Origin: Rhynchopus euleeides
Lineage: Eukaryota; Euglenozoa; Diplonemea; Diplonemida; Diplonemidae
DNA: 64,000 nucleotides
NCBI GenBank assembly: GCA_963210315.1
Contig: OY723296.1
Span: 62,001 to 126,000, forward strand
Direction of reading: 5' to 3'
Made by a program: the position numbers and the translations under genes. Of this stretch, positions 33,901 to 42,880 are shown in pieces (position 1 is the first letter of the stretch; each line of letters begins with the position of its first letter). The notes beneath the pieces are model-generated. The model searched no databases, was not told the DNA's origin, and was given only the letters and a program-made list of their open reading frames with translations.

Positions 33901-36900
33901 TGTTGCCGCCACTGCCCGAGGGCGAGTTGGTGATGCCGCCACTACCCGACGGCGAGCTGGTGTTGCTCCCGCTGCCAGACGGAGAGTTGGTGTTGCCGTC
34001 GCTACCCGAGGGCGAGTTGGTGTTGCCGCCACTACCCGAGGGCGAGTTGGTGTTGCCGCCACTGCCCGAAGGAGAGTCAGTGGTGCTCCCGCTGCCAGAC
34101 GGAGAGTTCGTGATACCGCCACTACCTGAGGGCGAGAAGGTGATGCCGCCACTACCCGAGGGCGAGTTGGTGCTGCCGCCACTGCCCGACGGAGAGTCAG
34201 TGGTGCTCCCGCTGCCAGACGGAGAGTTCGTGATACCGCCACTACCTGAGGGCGAGAAGGTGATGCCGCCACTACCCGAGGGCGAGTTGGTGTTGCCGAC
34301 ACTGCCCGACGGAGAGTCAGTGGTGCTCGCGCTGCCAGACGGAGAGTTGGTGATGCCGCCACTACCCGACGGCGAGCTGGTGTTGCTCCCGCTGCCAGAC
34401 GGAGAGTTGGTGTTGCCGTCGCTACCCGAGGGCGAGTTGGTGTTGCCGCCACTACCCGAGGGCGAGTTGGTGCTGACGCCACTGCCCGACGGAGAGTCAG
34501 TGGTGCTCCCGCTGCCAGACGGAGAGTTCGTGATACCGCCACTACCTGAGGGCGAGAAGGTGATGCCGCCACTACCCGAGGGCGAGTTGGTGCTGCCGCC
34601 ACTACCCGAGGGCGAGTTGGTGTTGCCGCCGCTACCCGAGGGCGAGTTGGTGCTGCCGCCACTGCCCGACGGAGAGTCAGTGGTGCTCCCGCTGCCAGAC
34701 GGAGAGTTCGTGATACCGCCACTACCTGAGGGCGAGAAGGTGATGCCGCCACTACCCGAGGGCGAGTTGGTGTTGCCGCCACTACCCGACGGCGAGTTGG
34801 TGCTGCCGCCACTACCCGAGGGCGAGTTGGTGTTGCCGCCACTGCCCGAGGGCGAGTTGGTGATGCCGCCACTACCCGACGGCGAGCTGGTGTTGCTCCC
34901 GCTGCCAGACGGAGAGTTGGTGTTGCCGTCGCTACCCGAGGGCGAGTTGGTGTTGCCGCCACTACCCGAGGGCGAGTTGGTGTTGCCGCCACTGCCCGAA
35001 GGAGAGTCAGTGGTGCTCCCGCTGCCAGACGGAGAGTTCGTGATACCGCCACTACCTGAGGGCGAGAAGGTGATGCCGCCACTACCCGAGGGCGAGTTGG
35101 TGTTGCCGCCGCTACCCGAGGGCGAGTTGGTGCTGCCGCCACTGCCCGACGGAGAGTCAGTGGTGCTCCCGCTGCCAGACGGAGAGTTCGTGATACCGCC
35201 ACTACCTGAGGGCGAGAAGGTGATGCCGCCACTACCCGAGGGCGAGTTGGTGTTGCCGACACTGCCCGACGGAGAGTCAGTGGTGCTCCCGCTGCCAGAC
35301 GGAGAGTTGGTGATGCCGCCACTACCCGACGGCGAGCTGGTGTTGCTCCCGCTGCCAGACGGAGAGTTGGTGTTGCCGTCGCTACCCGAGGGCGAGTTGG
35401 TGTTGCCGCCACTACCCGAGGGCGAGTTGGTGCTGACGCCACTGCCCGACGGAGAGTCAGTGGTGCTCCCGCTGCCAGACGGAGAGTTCGTGATACCGCC
35501 ACTACCTGAGGGCGAGAAGGTGATGCCGCCACTACCCGAGGGCGAGTTGGTGTTGCCGACACTGCCCGACGGAGAGTCAGTGGTGCTCCCGCTGCCAGAC
35601 GGAGAGTTGGTGATGCCGCCACTACCCGACGGCGAGCTGGTGTTGCTCCCGCTGCCAGACGGAGAGTTGGTGTTGCCGTCGCTACCCGAGGGCGAGTTGG
35701 TGTTGCCGCCACTACCCGAGGGCGAGTTGGTGCTGACGCCACTGCCCGACGGAGAGTCAGTGGTGCTCCCGCTGCCAGACGGAGAGTTCGTGATACCGCC
35801 ACTACCTGAGGGCGAGAAGGTGATGCCTCCACTACCCGAGGGCGAGTTGGTGTTGCCGCCACTACCCGAGGGCGAGAAGGTGATGCCGCCACTACCCGAG
35901 GGCGAGTTGGTGTTGCCGCCGCTACCCGAGGGCGAGTTGGTGCTGCCGCCACGGCCCGACGGAGAGTCAGTGGTGCTCCCGCTGCCAGACGGAGAGTTCG
36001 TGATACCGCCACTACCTGAGGGCGAGAAGGTGATGCCTCCACTACCCGAGGGCGAGTTGGTGCTGACGCCACTGCCCGACGGAGAGTCAGTGGTGCTCCC
36101 GCTGCCAGACGGAGAGTTCGTGATACCGCCACTACCTGAGGGCGAGAAGGTGATGCCGCCACTACCCGAGGGCGAGTTGGTGCTGACGCCACTGCCCGAC
36201 GGAGAGTCAGTGGTGCTCCCGCTGCCAGACGGAGAGTTCGTGATACCGCCACTACCTGAGGGCGAGAAGGTGATGCCTCCACTACCCGAGGGCGAGTTGG
36301 TGCTGACGCCACTGCCCGACGGAGAGTCAGTGGTGCTCCCGCTGCCAGACGGAGAGTTCGTGATACCGCCACTACCTGAGGGCGAGAAGGTGATGCCGCC
36401 ACTACCCGAGGGCGAGTTGGTGTTGCCGCCACTGCCCGAGGGAGAGTCAGTGGTGCTCCCGCTGCCAGACGGAGAGTTGGTGCTCGTCCCGGCGGGGACT
36501 GGCGTCTCGGTGACAGGGGAAGGCGAAGTGAAAAACCCGGGACTCGCCGTGCCAGGCAGAGACGTGGTGGGGGCGAGCGTGTCAGGAACCGTCGTCGGAA
36601 CGGTGGTGCCCGGAGCATCAGTCGAACCCGGAACAAGGGTGACAGGTGCTTCCGTGCAAGGAGGCTTCGTCTCCAGCGGTGGGTGGCACATGGTGAAGGT
36701 GACGTCATCCGGGTGTGCAGAGTCGTCGTCGATCCAAGAAGAGACTGCGCATGCCGCATCAGGCACACCCCAAGTCACCCACTTCCCGTCCTGCCACACC
36801 TGCACACGCTCGATGTTCCACGCATCCCACTTCACTGTGGTCCAGCGTGTGTTGTGGTCAACCTGCACCTTTGCCAGGTCCTCCACCCCGAACGGCCCAA

Positions 36901-39900
36901 CACCCTTCCAGTGGTGGTGCTCGCCGATGTGCGGCTGCGACACAGACGCCTTCACCGGGAAGGTCGCACCAGACGTGGAGAAGAGTTCGATGTCGAAGGT
37001 CCCAACAGACTCTGCGTCCTTCATCAGCCCCGTCGTGATCAGCAGCTCGATGTTGTGGCAACGGGCGTACTCAAGGTACGACGGGTGGTTCGGATCCTTG
37101 TCAACCCACGAGCTCTGCTTGCAGCCCATGTCCTCGATCCCGAAGTACTGCCACTGGTGCCCAGCGTCGCGCACCTCCAACGCCTCGACGTACCACGCGT
37201 TGCTGCCGCCGTTCTGGATCCTCACCTTCGACACCTGCGACGTCGGGAACGGCGACTTCACAATACGGTAGAACACCTCCCCAGCAGACGGGCTGTGGCA
37301 GTGCACCACCTCCGAAGCCTGCCCGTTCGCATCGTACACGGTGATGGGGAAGTCGTGGTCAGAGCCTGCGAGTGTCTGGGTTCCGCCAGTCACCCGCACC
37401 TCGATCTCGTACACCGTCCCGGGAATGGAGGGAGCAGTGCACTTCGTGTACACCAGCTTCTCGTGCTGTCCGTTGCTGGCCACAAACCCGCCCGGTGCGC
37501 AATGGTGGTCAGCAAGGCCCCACTTCTCCCACATCCCCTGTGCGTTCTTCACCAGCACCTCCTCCACGTGCCACCCGTCCGTCCCAGAGTTGTGGATCAC
37601 CACCTCCCCGAGGTCCTGTGCCGCAAACGTCCCCGTCGTGCGGATGTGGTCGATGCGCCCCTCTGTCGGCCACGAGATCTGCGGTGAAGGCGACACCTGG
37701 CTCCCAGACTTCGACTTCAGGTCAACGTCGTACGTGTGCACAGACCCGGCGTTGTCAACCTGCCCAGTCGTGATGAGAACCTCCAGTGTGTTGCAGGCAG
37801 CCACGTACGTCAGACCCGAGTCGTCGAGCTTGTCCCCAGCACGGCACGACCTGTCCTGCACACCCAGCATGCTCCACTGCATGTGCTCGTCTTCGATTTC
37901 GAGGGCTTCCAGCGTCCAGTCCTTGTTCCCCTTCCCGATGAGCACACGCGACACACTCGACACAGGGAACGGGGACTCGAGCGTGATGTACTCCCAACCA
38001 GCACGCACAGGGCTGTCCACTGTCGTCATCACCTGTGTCCCAAGCGTGGAGTACACCGTCACAGGGAAGTTGTGCGAGAAGGGCGACTGCTCCACCTTGA
38101 GACGCAGGTTGACCTGGTTCATGTTGGTGTGTGTCGAGCAGTCGGTCCACCCCAGGAAGGAGGTACGCGTCGCCTCCCCAGACAGAACACACGAGCTCCC
38201 CAGACCCCAGCGCTGCCACACGTTGTTGTTCTCGTCCAGCACGTGCAGGCTCTTGATACGCCACGTGTCCTTGTTGTTGTTGTCAACGTCACGCACACGC
38301 ACCTCAGTCAGCTCACTCACCGCGAAAGGCGACACTGCGTGCACAAGGTCAGTCCCACCCTCACCGGGTGATGCCACAGTCTCCGTGACAGGCGCAACCC
38401 CCGCACCTGCAGACGTGACGAACTCGACCTCGAAGTCTGCAGCAGACCCAGACCCAGTTGCCGTCTCCGTCACAATCAGCACCTGGATCTCGTTACACTT
38501 CGAGAACTGCAGGAAATTCGGGTGGTTCGAGTTCCCATCGATGTTCGCAGACTTCTTGCAGTTCATGTCCTTGATGCCCCAGTACGACCACGCACCGAAC
38601 TCGTCCTCCACCTCGACACCCTCGACAGCCCACCCGTCCATCCCGCCATGGTCGATCCGAATCGTCGACAGCTCGTTCAGAGGGAAGGTCGAGTCGAGTG
38701 CGATGTACTGAGTCGAGCTGGCAGCCGGCGCGCGCACGTTCACAGGCACAGTGAAGTCGTGTGCCTTCTCAGATGTTGCGGCAATCGGAAAGTCGTGCAC
38801 GGACCCAGAGAGGATGCCAGGGCCTGTGTGCACACGCACGTTGATCTGCCCGACAATGGTGAGACGCGGTGTGCCGCACTGCTTGAAGGAGATGGCACCG
38901 TCGGCGTGGAGCAGCCAAGGAAATTCCACCCACGCGCTGTGCTGGCACTTCATGTTGGCAATGCCCCACTGCTGCCACACACCGTCTTCGTCCTGCACCT
39001 CAACAGCCTCCACGAACCAACCGTCCATACCGTTGTCGTCGATCTTCACCTCCGTCAGCTCGTTCACAGGGAAGGATGACACCACACGGATCAGGTCGGT
39101 GTCGTAGCGGTTCGGGCTCTTGACCTGCGGGTACGGCTCCACCTTGTGGCTCCCGTCCTTGATCAGCTCCACGTCGAAGTTGTGCCTCGACCCGTCGTTC
39201 TTCCCACCGCCAGTTGTGATGCGCACGTTGATCTCGTGGCAGCGAGAGAAGGCGAGGTACGCAGGGTGGTTCGAGTCACCGTCAACCCAGTGGCCCTGCT
39301 TGCAACCCATGTCCTCGATACCCCACACGCGCCAGTGACCGTCCTTGTCCTTCACCTCCACCATCTCGATGTACCAGCCGTCGTTGCCGCCTGCATCGAT
39401 ACGCACCTCCGTCAGAGCCTCTGTCTCAAACGGGGACTTGTCGAACACGACGTACGTCACCTCGCCTTGGTCAGGCTCGTACACGTCCTGTGCAGGTGCA
39501 GACTGCGTCCCCGCCATCACAGTGATCGGGAACGTGTGGTGCGAGTGCTGCGACGCCCCCTTCCCAGACGTGATGCGCACGTCAACCTCAAACACTGGTT
39601 CCGTTGGGCCGCAGAAGTGACTGGTGTTGCTCCCGCTGCCAGACGGAGAGTTCGTGATGCCGCCACTACCTGAGGGCGAGAAGGTGATGCCGCCACTGCC
39701 CGAGGGAGAGTTGGTGCTCGTCCCGGCGGGGACTGGCGTCTCGGTGACAGGGGAAGGCGAAGTGAAAAACCCGGGACTCGCCGTGCCAGGCAGAGACGTG
39801 GTGGGGGCGAGCGTGTCAGGAACCGTCGTCGGAACGGTGGTGCCCGGAGCATCAGTCGAACCCGGAACAAGGGTGACAGGTGCTTCCGTGCAAGGAGGCT

Positions 39901-42880
39901 TCGTCTCCAGCGGTGGGTGGCACATGGTGAAGGTGACGTCATCCGGGTGTGCAGAGTCGTCGTCGATCCAAGAAGAGACTGCGCATGCCGCATCAGGCAC
40001 ACCCCAAGTCACCCACTTCCCGTCCTGCCACACCTGCACACGCTCGATGTTCCACGCATCCCACTTCACTGTGGTCCAGCGTGTGTTGTGGTCAACCTGC
40101 ACCTTTGCCAGGTCCTCCACCCCGAACGGCCCAACACCCTTCCAGTGGTGGTGCTCGCCGATGTGCGGCTGCGACACAGACGCCTTCACCGGGAAGGTCG
40201 CACCAGACGTGGAGAAGAGTTCGATGTCGAAGGTCCCAACAGACTCTGCGTCCTTCATCAGCCCCGTCGTGATCAGCAGCTCGATGTTGTGGCAACGGGC
40301 GTACTCAAGGTACGACGGGTGGTTCGGATCCTTGTCAACCCACGAGCTCTGCTTGCAGCCCATGTCCTCGATCCCGAAGTACTGCCACTGGTGCCCAGCG
40401 TCGCGCACCTCCAACGCCTCGACGTACCACGCGTTGCTGCCGCCGTTCTGGATCCTCACCTTCGACACCTGCGACGTCGGGAACGGCGACTTCACAATAC
40501 GGTAGAACACCTCCCCAGCAGACGGGCTGTGGCAGTGCACCACCTCCGAAGCCTGCCCGTTCGCATCGTACACGGTGATGGGGAAGTCGTGGTCAGAGCC
40601 TGCGAGTGTCTGGGTTCCGCCAGTCACCCGCACCTCGATCTCGTACACCGTCCCGGGAATGGAGGGAGCAGTGCACTTCGTGTACACCAGCTTCTCGTGC
40701 TGTCCGTTGCTGGCCACAAACCCGCCCGGTGCGCAATGGTGGTCAGCAAGGCCCCACTTCTCCCACATCCCCTGTGCGTTCTTCACCAGCACCTCCTCCA
40801 CGTGCCACCCGTCCGTCCCAGAGTTGTGGATCACCACCTCCCCGAGGTCCTGTGCCGCAAACGTCCCCGTCGTGCGGATGTGGTCGATGCGCCCCTCTGT
40901 CGGCCACGAGATCTGCGGTGAAGGCGACACCTGGCTCCCAGACTTCGACTTCAGGTCAACGTCGTACGTGTGCACAGACCCGGCGTTGTCAACCTGCCCA
41001 GTCGTGATGAGAACCTCCAGTGTGTTGCAGGCAGCCACGTACGTCAGACCCGAGTCGTCGAGCTTGTCCCCAGCACGGCACGACCTGTCCTGCACACCCA
41101 GCATGCTCCACTGCATGTGCTCGTCTTCGATTTCGAGGGCTTCCAGCGTCCAGTCCTTGTTCCCCTTCCCGATGAGCACACGCGACACACTCGACACAGG
41201 GAACGGGGACTCGAGCGTGATGTACTCCCAACCAGCACGCACAGGGCTGTCCACTGTCGTCATCACCTGTGTCCCAAGCGTGGAGTACACCGTCACAGGG
41301 AAGTTGTGCGAGAAGGGCGACTGCTCCACCTTGAGACGCAGGTTGACCTGGTTCATGTTGGTGTGTGTCGAGCAGTCGGTCCACCCCAGGAAGGAGGTAC
41401 GCGTCGCCTCCCCAGACAGAACACACGAGCTCCCCAGACCCCAGCGCTGCCACACGTTGTTGTTCTCGTCCAGCACGTGCAGGCTCTTGATACGCCACGT
41501 GTCCTTGTTGTTGTTGTCAACGTCACGCACACGCACCTCAGTCAGCTCACTCACCGCGAAAGGCGACACTGCGTGCACAAGGTCAGTCCCACCCTCACCG
41601 GGTGATGCCACAGTCTCCGTGACAGGCGCAACCCCCGCACCTGCAGACGTGACGAACTCGACCTCGAAGTCTGCAGCAGACCCAGACCCAGTTGCCGTCT
41701 CCGTCACAATCAGCACCTGGATCTCGTTACACTTCGAGAACTGCAGGAAATTCGGGTGGTTCGAGTTCCCATCGATGTTCGCAGACTTCTTGCAGTTCAT
41801 GTCCTTGATGCCCCAGTACGACCACGCACCGAACTCGTCCTCCACCTCGACACCCTCGACAGCCCACCCGTCCATCCCGCCATGGTCGATCCGAATCGTC
41901 GACAGCTCGTTCAGAGGGAAGGTCGAGTCGAGTGCGATGTACTGAGTCGAGCTGGCAGCCGGCGCGCGCACGTTCACAGGCACAGTGAAGTCGTGTGCCT
42001 TCTCAGATGTTGCGGCAATCGGAAAGTCGTGCACGGACCCAGAGAGGATGCCAGGGCCTGTGTGCACACGCACGTTGATCTGCCCGACAATGGTGAGACG
42101 CGGTGTGCCGCACTGCTTGAAGGAGATGGCACCGTCGGCGTGGAGCAGCCAAGGAAATTCCACCCACGCGCTGTGCTGGCACTTCATGTTGGCAATGCCC
42201 CACTGCTGCCACACACCGTCTTCGTCCTGCACCTCAACAGCCTCCACGAACCAACCGTCCATACCGTTGTCGTCGATCTTCACCTCCGTCAGCTCGTTCA
42301 CAGGGAAGGATGACACCACACGGATCAGGTCGGTGTCGTAGCGGTTCGGGCTCTTGACCTGCGGGTACGGCTCCACCTTGTGGCTCCCGTCCTTGATCAG
42401 CTCCACGTCGAAGTTGTGCCTCGACCCGTCGTTCTTCCCACCGCCAGTTGTGATGCGCACGTTGATCTCGTGGCAGCGAGAGAAGGCGAGGTACGCAGGG
42501 TGGTTCGAGTCACCGTCAACCCAGTGGCCCTGCTTGCAACCCATGTCCTCGATACCCCACACGCGCCAGTGACCGTCTTCGCTCATCACTTCCACCTTCT
42601 CGATGAACCAGCCGTCATTGCCGCCGGACTTGAATCGCACCTCCGTCGCCTGGTCTGAAGGGAATGGAGAGTCCTCGAACACGAGGTACGTCATGCTGCC
42701 CTGGTCCGGCTCGTGCACCAGCATCCCAGGTGCAGTCTCGCCTGTCACAGACTTCAGCTCAGCGGGGAACGTGTGCTTGGCGTGCTGGCTACCGCCGTCT
42801 CCCGTCGTCACCTTCACATTCACCTGGAAGGCTGTAGCGCACGCAGCGCCGAGAAGCGGCAGCACATGCCCCAGAATCAT
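30974..42880 (-). CDS. Giant surface protein: 16 PLAT-like domains, Ser/Pro/Gly stalk, one TM helix
   Basis: The ATG at 42880 starts a signal peptide (MILGHVLPLLGAACATAFQ). A 75-nt intron (31399-31325, GTATGT to TTGCAG) has no stop and keeps frame; with it removed the protein is 3,943 residues. Residues 13-990 hold eight PLAT-like domains of about 130 residues, each with an INVRITTG-type first strand and a GGNDGWFIE segment. A Pro/Thr linker follows, then eight more domains (about 1095-2065), mostly a copy of the first set. Residues 2135-3495 are ten-residue SPSGSGGNTN-type repeats, and 3495-3760 are TPLPSG/TYSPD repeats. An acidic DDDDN leads into the helix WWVWLLVVLGLLCCSALFAAA and a basic, then acidic, cytoplasmic tail of about 115 residues. 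PLAT domains bind lipids or proteins, so adhesion or sensing at the cell surface is likely. Confidence 0.85.
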   Translation of the reverse strand: MILGHVLPLLGAACATAFQVNVKVTTGDGGSQHAKHTFPAELKSVTGETAPGMLVHEPDQGSMTYLVFEDSPFPSDQATEVRFKSGGNDGWFIEKVEVMSEDGHWRVWGIEDMGCKQGHWVDGDSNHPAYLAFSRCHEINVRITTGGGKNDGSRHNFDVELIKDGSHKVEPYPQVKSPNRYDTDLIRVVSSFPVNELTEVKIDDNGMDGWFVEAVEVQDEDGVWQQWGIANMKCQHSAWVEFPWLLHADGAISFKQCGTPRLTIVGQINVRVHTGPGILSGSVHDFPIAATSEKAHDFTVPVNVRAPAASSTQYIALDSTFPLNELSTIRIDHGGMDGWAVEGVEVEDEFGAWSYWGIKDMNCKKSANIDGNSNHPNFLQFSKCNEIQVLIVTETATGSGSAADFEVEFVTSAGAGVAPVTETVASPGEGGTDLVHAVSPFAVSELTEVRVRDVDNNNKDTWRIKSLHVLDENNNVWQRWGLGSSCVLSGEATRTSFLGWTDCSTHTNMNQVNLRLKVEQSPFSHNFPVTVYSTLGTQVMTTVDSPVRAGWEYITLESPFPVSSVSRVLIGKGNKDWTLEALEIEDEHMQWSMLGVQDRSCRAGDKLDDSGLTYVAACNTLEVLITTGQVDNAGSVHTYDVDLKSKSGSQVSPSPQISWPTEGRIDHIRTTGTFAAQDLGEVVIHNSGTDGWHVEEVLVKNAQGMWEKWGLADHHCAPGGFVASNGQHEKLVYTKCTAPSIPGTVYEIEVRVTGGTQTLAGSDHDFPITVYDANGQASEVVHCHSPSAGEVFYRIVKSPFPTSQVSKVRIQNGGSNAWYVEALEVRDAGHQWQYFGIEDMGCKQSSWVDKDPNHPSYLEYARCHNIELLITTGLMKDAESVGTFDIELFSTSGATFPVKASVSQPHIGEHHHWKGVGPFGVEDLAKVQVDHNTRWTTVKWDAWNIERVQVWQDGKWVTWGVPDAACAVSSWIDDDSAHPDDVTFTMCHPPLETKPPCTEAPVTLVPGSTDAPGTTVPTTVPDTLAPTTSLPGTASPGFFTSPSPVTETPVPAGTSTNSPSGSGGITFSPSGSGGITNSPSGSGSNTSHFCGPTEPVFEVDVRITSGKGASQHSHHTFPITVMAGTQSAPAQDVYEPDQGEVTYVVFDKSPFETEALTEVRIDAGGNDGWYIEMVEVKDKDGHWRVWGIEDMGCKQGHWVDGDSNHPAYLAFSRCHEINVRITTGGGKNDGSRHNFDVELIKDGSHKVEPYPQVKSPNRYDTDLIRVVSSFPVNELTEVKIDDNGMDGWFVEAVEVQDEDGVWQQWGIANMKCQHSAWVEFPWLLHADGAISFKQCGTPRLTIVGQINVRVHTGPGILSGSVHDFPIAATSEKAHDFTVPVNVRAPAASSTQYIALDSTFPLNELSTIRIDHGGMDGWAVEGVEVEDEFGAWSYWGIKDMNCKKSANIDGNSNHPNFLQFSKCNEIQVLIVTETATGSGSAADFEVEFVTSAGAGVAPVTETVASPGEGGTDLVHAVSPFAVSELTEVRVRDVDNNNKDTWRIKSLHVLDENNNVWQRWGLGSSCVLSGEATRTSFLGWTDCSTHTNMNQVNLRLKVEQSPFSHNFPVTVYSTLGTQVMTTVDSPVRAGWEYITLESPFPVSSVSRVLIGKGNKDWTLEALEIEDEHMQWSMLGVQDRSCRAGDKLDDSGLTYVAACNTLEVLITTGQVDNAGSVHTYDVDLKSKSGSQVSPSPQISWPTEGRIDHIRTTGTFAAQDLGEVVIHNSGTDGWHVEEVLVKNAQGMWEKWGLADHHCAPGGFVASNGQHEKLVYTKCTAPSIPGTVYEIEVRVTGGTQTLAGSDHDFPITVYDANGQASEVVHCHSPSAGEVFYRIVKSPFPTSQVSKVRIQNGGSNAWYVEALEVRDAGHQWQYFGIEDMGCKQSSWVDKDPNHPSYLEYARCHNIELLITTGLMKDAESVGTFDIELFSTSGATFPVKASVSQPHIGEHHHWKGVGPFGVEDLAKVQVDHNTRWTTVKWDAWNIERVQVWQDGKWVTWGVPDAACAVSSWIDDDSAHPDDVTFTMCHPPLETKPPCTEAPVTLVPGSTDAPGTTVPTTVPDTLAPTTSLPGTASPGFFTSPSPVTETPVPAGTSTNSPSGSGSTTDSPSGSGGNTNSPSGSGGITFSPSGSGGITNSPSGSGSTTDSPSGSGVSTNSPSGSGGITFSPSGSGGITNSPSGSGSTTDSPSGSGVSTNSPSGSGGITFSPSGSGGITNSPSGSGSTTDSPSGSGVSTNSPSGSGGITFSPSGSGGITNSPSGSGSTTDSPSGRGGSTNSPSGSGGNTNSPSGSGGITFSPSGSGGNTNSPSGSGGITFSPSGSGGITNSPSGSGSTTDSPSGSGVSTNSPSGSGGNTNSPSGSDGNTNSPSGSGSNTSSPSGSGGITNSPSGSGSTTDSPSGSVGNTNSPSGSGGITFSPSGSGGITNSPSGSGSTTDSPSGSGVSTNSPSGSGGNTNSPSGSDGNTNSPSGSGSNTSSPSGSGGITNSPSGSGSTTDSPSGSVGNTNSPSGSGGITFSPSGSGGITNSPSGSGSTTDSPSGSGGSTNSPSGSGGNTNSPSGSGGITFSPSGSGGITNSPSGSGSTTDSPSGSGGNTNSPSGSGGNTNSPSGSDGNTNSPSGSGSNTSSPSGSGGITNSPSGSGGNTNSPSGSGGSTNSPSGSGGNTNSPSGSGGITFSPSGSGGITNSPSGSGSTTDSPSGSGGSTNSPSGSGGNTNSPSGSGGSTNSPSGSGGITFSPSGSGGITNSPSGSGSTTDSPSGSGVSTNSPSGSGGNTNSPSGSDGNTNSPSGSGSNTSSPSGSGGITNSPSGSASTTDSPSGSVGNTNSPSGSGGITFSPSGSGGITNSPSGSGSTTDSPSGSGGSTNSPSGSGGITFSPSGSGGITNSPSGSGSTTDSPSGSGGNTNSPSGSGGNTNSPSGSDGNTNSPSGSGSNTSSPSGSGGITNSPSGSGGNTNSPSGSGGSTNSPSGSGGNTNSPSGSGGITFSPSGSGGITNSPSGSGSTTDSPSGSGGSTNSPSGSGGNTNSPSGSGGSTNSPSGSGGITFSPSGSGGITNSPSGSGSTTDSPSGSGGNTNSPSGSGGNTNSPSGSDGNTNSPSGSGSNTSSPSGSGGITNSPSGSGGNTNSPSGSGGSTNSPSGSGGNTNSPSGSGGITFSPSGSGGITNSPSGSGSTTDSPSGSGGSTNSPSGSGGNTNSPSGSGGSTNSPSGSGGITFSPSGSGGITNSPSGSGSTTDSPSGSGGNTNSPSGSGGNTNSPSGSGSTTDSPSGSGGNTNSPSGSDGNTNSPSGSGSNTSSPSGSGGITNSPSGSGGNTNSPSGSSGITNSPSGSGGSTNSPSGSGSTTDSSSGSVGNTNSPSGSGVGTNSPSGSGGNTNSPSGSGVSTNSPSGSGGSTNSPSGSGGNTNSPSGSGGNSNSPSGSGSNTSSPSGSGGITNSPSGSGGITNSPSGSGSTTDSPDLTPLPRRQTYSPDLTPLPSGQTYSPDVKDLTPLPSGHTYSPDFNGKDLTPLPSGQTYSPDVKDLTPLPSGHTYSPDFNGKDLTPLPRGQTYSPDVKDLTPLPSGHTYSPDFNGKDLTPLPRGQTYSPDVKDLTPLPSGHTYSPDFNGKDLTPLPSGQTYSPDVKDLTPLPSGHTYSPDFNGTDLTPLPSGQTYSPDVKDLTPLPSGYTYSPHVKDLTPLPSGHTYSPDFNGKDLTPLPSGHTYSPDVNETGNDNETVGLMTPLPSGDTYSPSLFTPLPGGETYVPGWEWLGAGHGVTPEPEVEDDDDNWWVWLLVVLGLLCCSALFAAAVCALLFVATHTPLTHTHTHTHIPLQLVMRKRRADKEDERNFIFKHFDEFDQMHQTGLLAANHSQEMDSKRDDNALASNPGSPAETARSEQTATSPLAATTSSSPLRAKRSKKKLGSKAKDDKPDIEEGGSSGGSPPIVLHP
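31600..32395 (-). repeat. TPLPSG/TYSPD coding repeats
   Basis: Roughly 16- and 18-residue units alternate (DLTPLPSGQTYSPDVK and DLTPLPSGHTYSPDFNGK), giving a dimer of about 102 bp. They form the membrane-proximal part of the giant protein's stalk. Confidence 0.9.
32395..36480 (-). repeat. 30-bp coding repeat array (Ser/Pro/Gly stalk), about 136 units
   Basis: Each 30-bp unit encodes SPSGSG followed by four variable residues (GNTN, GITF, STTD, DGNT and similar). Units recur in larger blocks of several hundred bp, so the array grew by duplication of multi-unit blocks. The plus strand and a second minus frame are also open for more than 1,400 codons because the unit is a multiple of three and GC-rich; these are not genes. 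Confidence 0.93.
36471..39341 (-). repeat. Intragenic duplication, downstream copy
   Basis: This 2,871-bp stretch matches 39705-42575 at an offset of 3,234 bp (1,078 codons) with no difference at any place I compared, including third codon positions. It encodes the Pro/Thr linker and seven of the eight PLAT-like domains of the second set. Confidence 0.92.
39705..42575 (-). repeat. Intragenic duplication, upstream copy
   Basis: Partner of 36471-39341. Identity stops at 42576 (versus 39342) within a PLAT-like domain, where the first domain of each set has its own sequence. The unit boundary therefore falls inside a domain and keeps the reading frame. Confidence 0.92.

Noticed and set aside
32383-37271. 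Long open frames of about 1,460 (minus) and 1,620 codons (plus) overlapping the giant gene
   Set aside because: The 30-bp repeat is a multiple of three and lacks stops in these frames; they are shadows of the Ser/Pro/Gly stalk.
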